Position numbers and translations under genes: made by a program. From the NCBI RefSeq assembly GCF_023736115.1, contig NZ_JAKQZC010000004.1, forward strand, positions 1 to 64,000: a stretch of DNA of 64,000 nt, given 5' to 3'. The DNA is from Salinicola avicenniae (GTDB lineage: Bacteria; Pseudomonadota; Gammaproteobacteria; Pseudomonadales; Halomonadaceae). Shown in pieces: positions 62,319 through 64,000 of the stretch. Position 1 is the stretch's first letter, and every line of letters starts with the position of its first letter. The notes below the pieces were generated by a model that did no database searches, was not told where the DNA came from, and saw nothing but the letters and a program-made list of their open reading frames with translations.

Positions 62319-63035
62319 ATGAACGTCATGCGTGAGCATGCCATTCGCGATATCGCACACCGCTGGTTCGCCTTCTTCGAAGGGGAAACCGAGAGCGTCG
62401 AGGACCATCTGGCGATGTTCACGCCGGATGTGAGCCTGGTTCATGCCGGTACGCATCGACTGGCGGACGACCGAAAGGCGCTAGGGCAGTGGCTACGTCA
62501 GGTGCCCGCCGAACGCGATTCGCATGTCATCACCGATTGGTGCTGGCAGAGGCTGGATGCCAACCGTGCCACGATGGAGATGGCCGTCAGCTATCAGGTC
62601 TTGCAGGCGGACGATAGCGTCGGCGGTGCCGTGATCCACTACCGCACCGAGATAGCGTTCGACGAGCATCACGAGGCGGCCTTTCGCTTTCTGCAGAAGA
62701 CGCCTGTCGCGCCCAATCCGGACCGCCAATTTCGCGACAGTTTCGCGGCCAATCGATTGGCCGCCGCCTTGGCGCGGCTAGGGTTTCTGGCCAGTCGTGG
62801 CGAGCACGAACGTATCGGTCGTGAGCTACTCGATCGCAACGCGATGGACGACTGGGCGCAGCTGACATCGACGTTGCCTGCGGCATCGCTCGCCGAGGCC
62901 CGGATCACGCATCTGGATAGTGAGGCGTTGACGCTGGATCTGGTTCTGCCTGCCGCCGAGGTGCGGCTGCTGCGCCTGTCGTTCGCGGAGCGTGCAGGTC
63001 GCTACCCGAGCTTATGGCGGATTGACTGGATGTGA
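62319..63035 (+). CDS. NTF2-like hypothetical protein
   Basis: A 238-residue protein. The N-terminal ~130 residues have an NTF2/SnoaL pattern (IRDIAHRWFAFFEGETESVEDHLAMFTPDVSLVH, then strands ending HYRTEIAFDEHHEAAFRFLQK). The C-terminal ~90 residues hold a second partial alpha/beta domain (LDRNAMDDWAQLTSTLPAASLAEARITHLDSE). There is no signal peptide. GAGGAGAG fits the ATG at 62319; a GTG one codon earlier is an alternative. It is the third NTF2-fold gene in 3.5 kb. Confidence 0.72.
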   Translation: MNVMREHAIRDIAHRWFAFFEGETESVEDHLAMFTPDVSLVHAGTHRLADDRKALGQWLRQVPAERDSHVITDWCWQRLDANRATMEMAVSYQVLQADDSVGGAVIHYRTEIAFDEHHEAAFRFLQKTPVAPNPDRQFRDSFAANRLAAALARLGFLASRGEHERIGRELLDRNAMDDWAQLTSTLPAASLAEARITHLDSEALTLDLVLPAAEVRLLRLSFAERAGRYPSLWRIDWM

Positions 63036-63039
63036 AGGC

Positions 63040-63066
63040 GGCGAGCCGGCATGAGGCCGGCTCGCC
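63040..63066. terminator. hairpin between convergent genes
   Basis: An 11-base stem GGCGAGCCGGC/GCCGGCTCGCC with a five-base loop between the stop codons of two convergent genes. It has no U-run on either side. Confidence 0.55.
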
Positions 63067-63073
63067 GGTCGGA

Positions 63074-64000
63074 TCACTCGGACAGGGCGTAGGCGATCAC
63101 GTAGTCGCCCACCTCGGCGGAGCCGGAGGCGCCGCCGGCGGACACCACCACGTACTGGCGACCGGTCTCGGGCGAGGTGTAGGTCATCGGCGTCGCCTGG
63201 GCGCCGACCGGCAGCGGGGCCTTCCACACTTCCTCGCCGGTGTTGATATCGAAGGCGCGCAGGTAGAAGTCCAGCGTGCCGGCGTAGAACACCAGCCCGG
63301 ACTGCGTGGTCATGGCGCCGCCCAGGGTGGGCATGCCCAGCGGAATCGGCAGGCCGGTGCGCAGCCCCAGCGGACCGGTTTCCTCGACGGTGCCCATCGG
63401 GCGCTGCCAGGCGATCTTCTGGGTCTTGAGGTCGATCGCGGTCAGCGTGCCGAACGGCGGCGTGTTGCAGGGCACGCCCAGCGGTGACACGAAGCGCTCG
63501 CGATTGATGCCGTAGGGCGTGTCTCTCGCCGGCATGTAGTCGAGGCCTTCCGCCTGGCCGCCCGAATGCGAGGCCTCGAAGGCATCGGCCTCTTCGCGCG
63601 GCAGGAACTCGACCAGCTGGCCGATGCGGATATCGTTGACCAGCAGGTAGTCCTTGGTCGGGTTGATCGCCACGCCGCCCCAGTTCATGCCGCCCAGCAC
63701 GCCGGGATAGTGCAGGGTCTTCTGCGTCGAGGTGGGCGTGTAGGAGCCCTCGTAGTGGAGCTCGTTGAACTGGATACGGCAGGCCAGCTGATCGAACATC
63801 GTCATGCCCCACATGTCCGTCTCGGAGAGCGAGCCGCCGCCGATTCTCGGCATGCCCGTCGACACGGGCTGGGTCGGTGAGGGCTGCTCGTCGGGCACCG
63901 TGGTCTGGGGCACCGGCACTTCCTCGACCTCGGTGAGGGGCTCGCCGGTGCGACGGTCGAGCAGGAAGATCTCGCCCATCTTGGTCGCCTGGGCCAGGGC
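63074..64000 (-). CDS. gcd: membrane PQQ-dependent glucose dehydrogenase, C-terminal part
   Basis: The last 308 codons of a quinoprotein dehydrogenase; the 5' part lies beyond the right edge and the frame continues through base 64000. It has tryptophan-docking propeller repeats: QTGKMGEIFLLDRRTGEPL-like start (TKMGEIFLLDRRTGEPLTEV), YPGVLGGMNWGGVAINP, GTLTAIDLKTQKIAWQRPMGT and FDINTGEEVWKAPLP. The GMPTLGGAMTTQSGLVFYAGT segment is typical of Gcd-type membrane enzymes, which oxidise glucose or related sugars in the periplasm and feed ubiquinone. A PQQ shikimate/quinate dehydrogenase is a close alternative. Confidence 0.85.
   Translation of the reverse strand, partial: ALAQATKMGEIFLLDRRTGEPLTEVEEVPVPQTTVPDEQPSPTQPVSTGMPRIGGGSLSETDMWGMTMFDQLACRIQFNELHYEGSYTPTSTQKTLHYPGVLGGMNWGGVAINPTKDYLLVNDIRIGQLVEFLPREEADAFEASHSGGQAEGLDYMPARDTPYGINRERFVSPLGVPCNTPPFGTLTAIDLKTQKIAWQRPMGTVEETGPLGLRTGLPIPLGMPTLGGAMTTQSGLVFYAGTLDFYLRAFDINTGEEVWKAPLPVGAQATPMTYTSPETGRQYVVVSAGGASGSAEVGDYVIAYALSE

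Overview
The window reads as chromosomal DNA of a high-G+C gammaproteobacterium. The gene set (hisC, the hisBHAF block, mutY-yggX followed by tRNA genes, selD-mnmH, paoABC) fits the Halomonadaceae/Pseudomonas side of the class. A halophile of the Salinicola/Kushneria/Halomonas group is my best guess, but that is inference from gene content and not from a search. No transposase, integrase, phage gene or CRISPR array is visible.

Region 1 (1-18.1 kb) is housekeeping. It holds the 3' end of a 5S rRNA, an SDR, hisC, an Old Yellow Enzyme, an NlpE-type lipoprotein, radA, selD-mnmH, an amidotransferase-fold protein that has lost its cysteine, an alkyltransferase-like protein, a DUF416 protein, a lipoprotein, the hisBHAF operon, an AsmA-family protein, mutY, yggX and three tRNAs (Phe, Gln, Thr).

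Region 2 (18.3-48.5 kb), directly after the tRNA cluster, is an apparently complete Hrp1-type (Pseudomonas syringae/Erwinia class) type III secretion island. It runs: an unknown HrpL-controlled gene; hrpJ-hrcV-hrpQ-hrcN-hrpO-hrpP-hrcQ-hrcR-hrcS-hrcT-hrcU; a convergent block hrpF-hrpG-hrcC-hrpT-hrpV plus a CesT-like chaperone; the ECF sigma gene hrpL; a glycine-rich harpin; hrpA-hrpB-hrcJ-hrpD-hrpE; a HrpK-family translocator; a 307-residue candidate effector with a Cys/His/Asp triad pattern; two tandem DspF-like chaperones; and a 1664-residue AvrE/DspE-family effector. I could read seven hrp boxes (GGAACC/T, 15-16 bases, then CCACCTA or TCACNCA). Each sits correctly in front of a gene or operon of the island, so HrpL probably controls the whole set. 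HrpV and HrpG are present, but the enhancer-binding activator HrpS/HrpR that they normally modulate is not in the window. A 25-30% G+C region in front of hrpL and the lower G+C of the candidate effector gene suggest transferred DNA.

Region 3 (48.5-64 kb) is metabolic and signalling. It has a membrane MHYT-PAS-GGDEF-EAL protein abutting the AvrE gene, a periplasmic molybdenum aldehyde oxidoreductase (paoABC), and a cluster of a LysR regulator, two luciferase-like flavin monooxygenases, a second Old Yellow Enzyme, an SDR and three NTF2/SnoaL-fold proteins. It ends with the 3' part of a membrane PQQ-dependent glucose dehydrogenase gene cut by the window edge.

All reading frames in the Hrp region are intact. 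Most pairs overlap by the ATGA type, which implies tight translational coupling and a system kept under selection.
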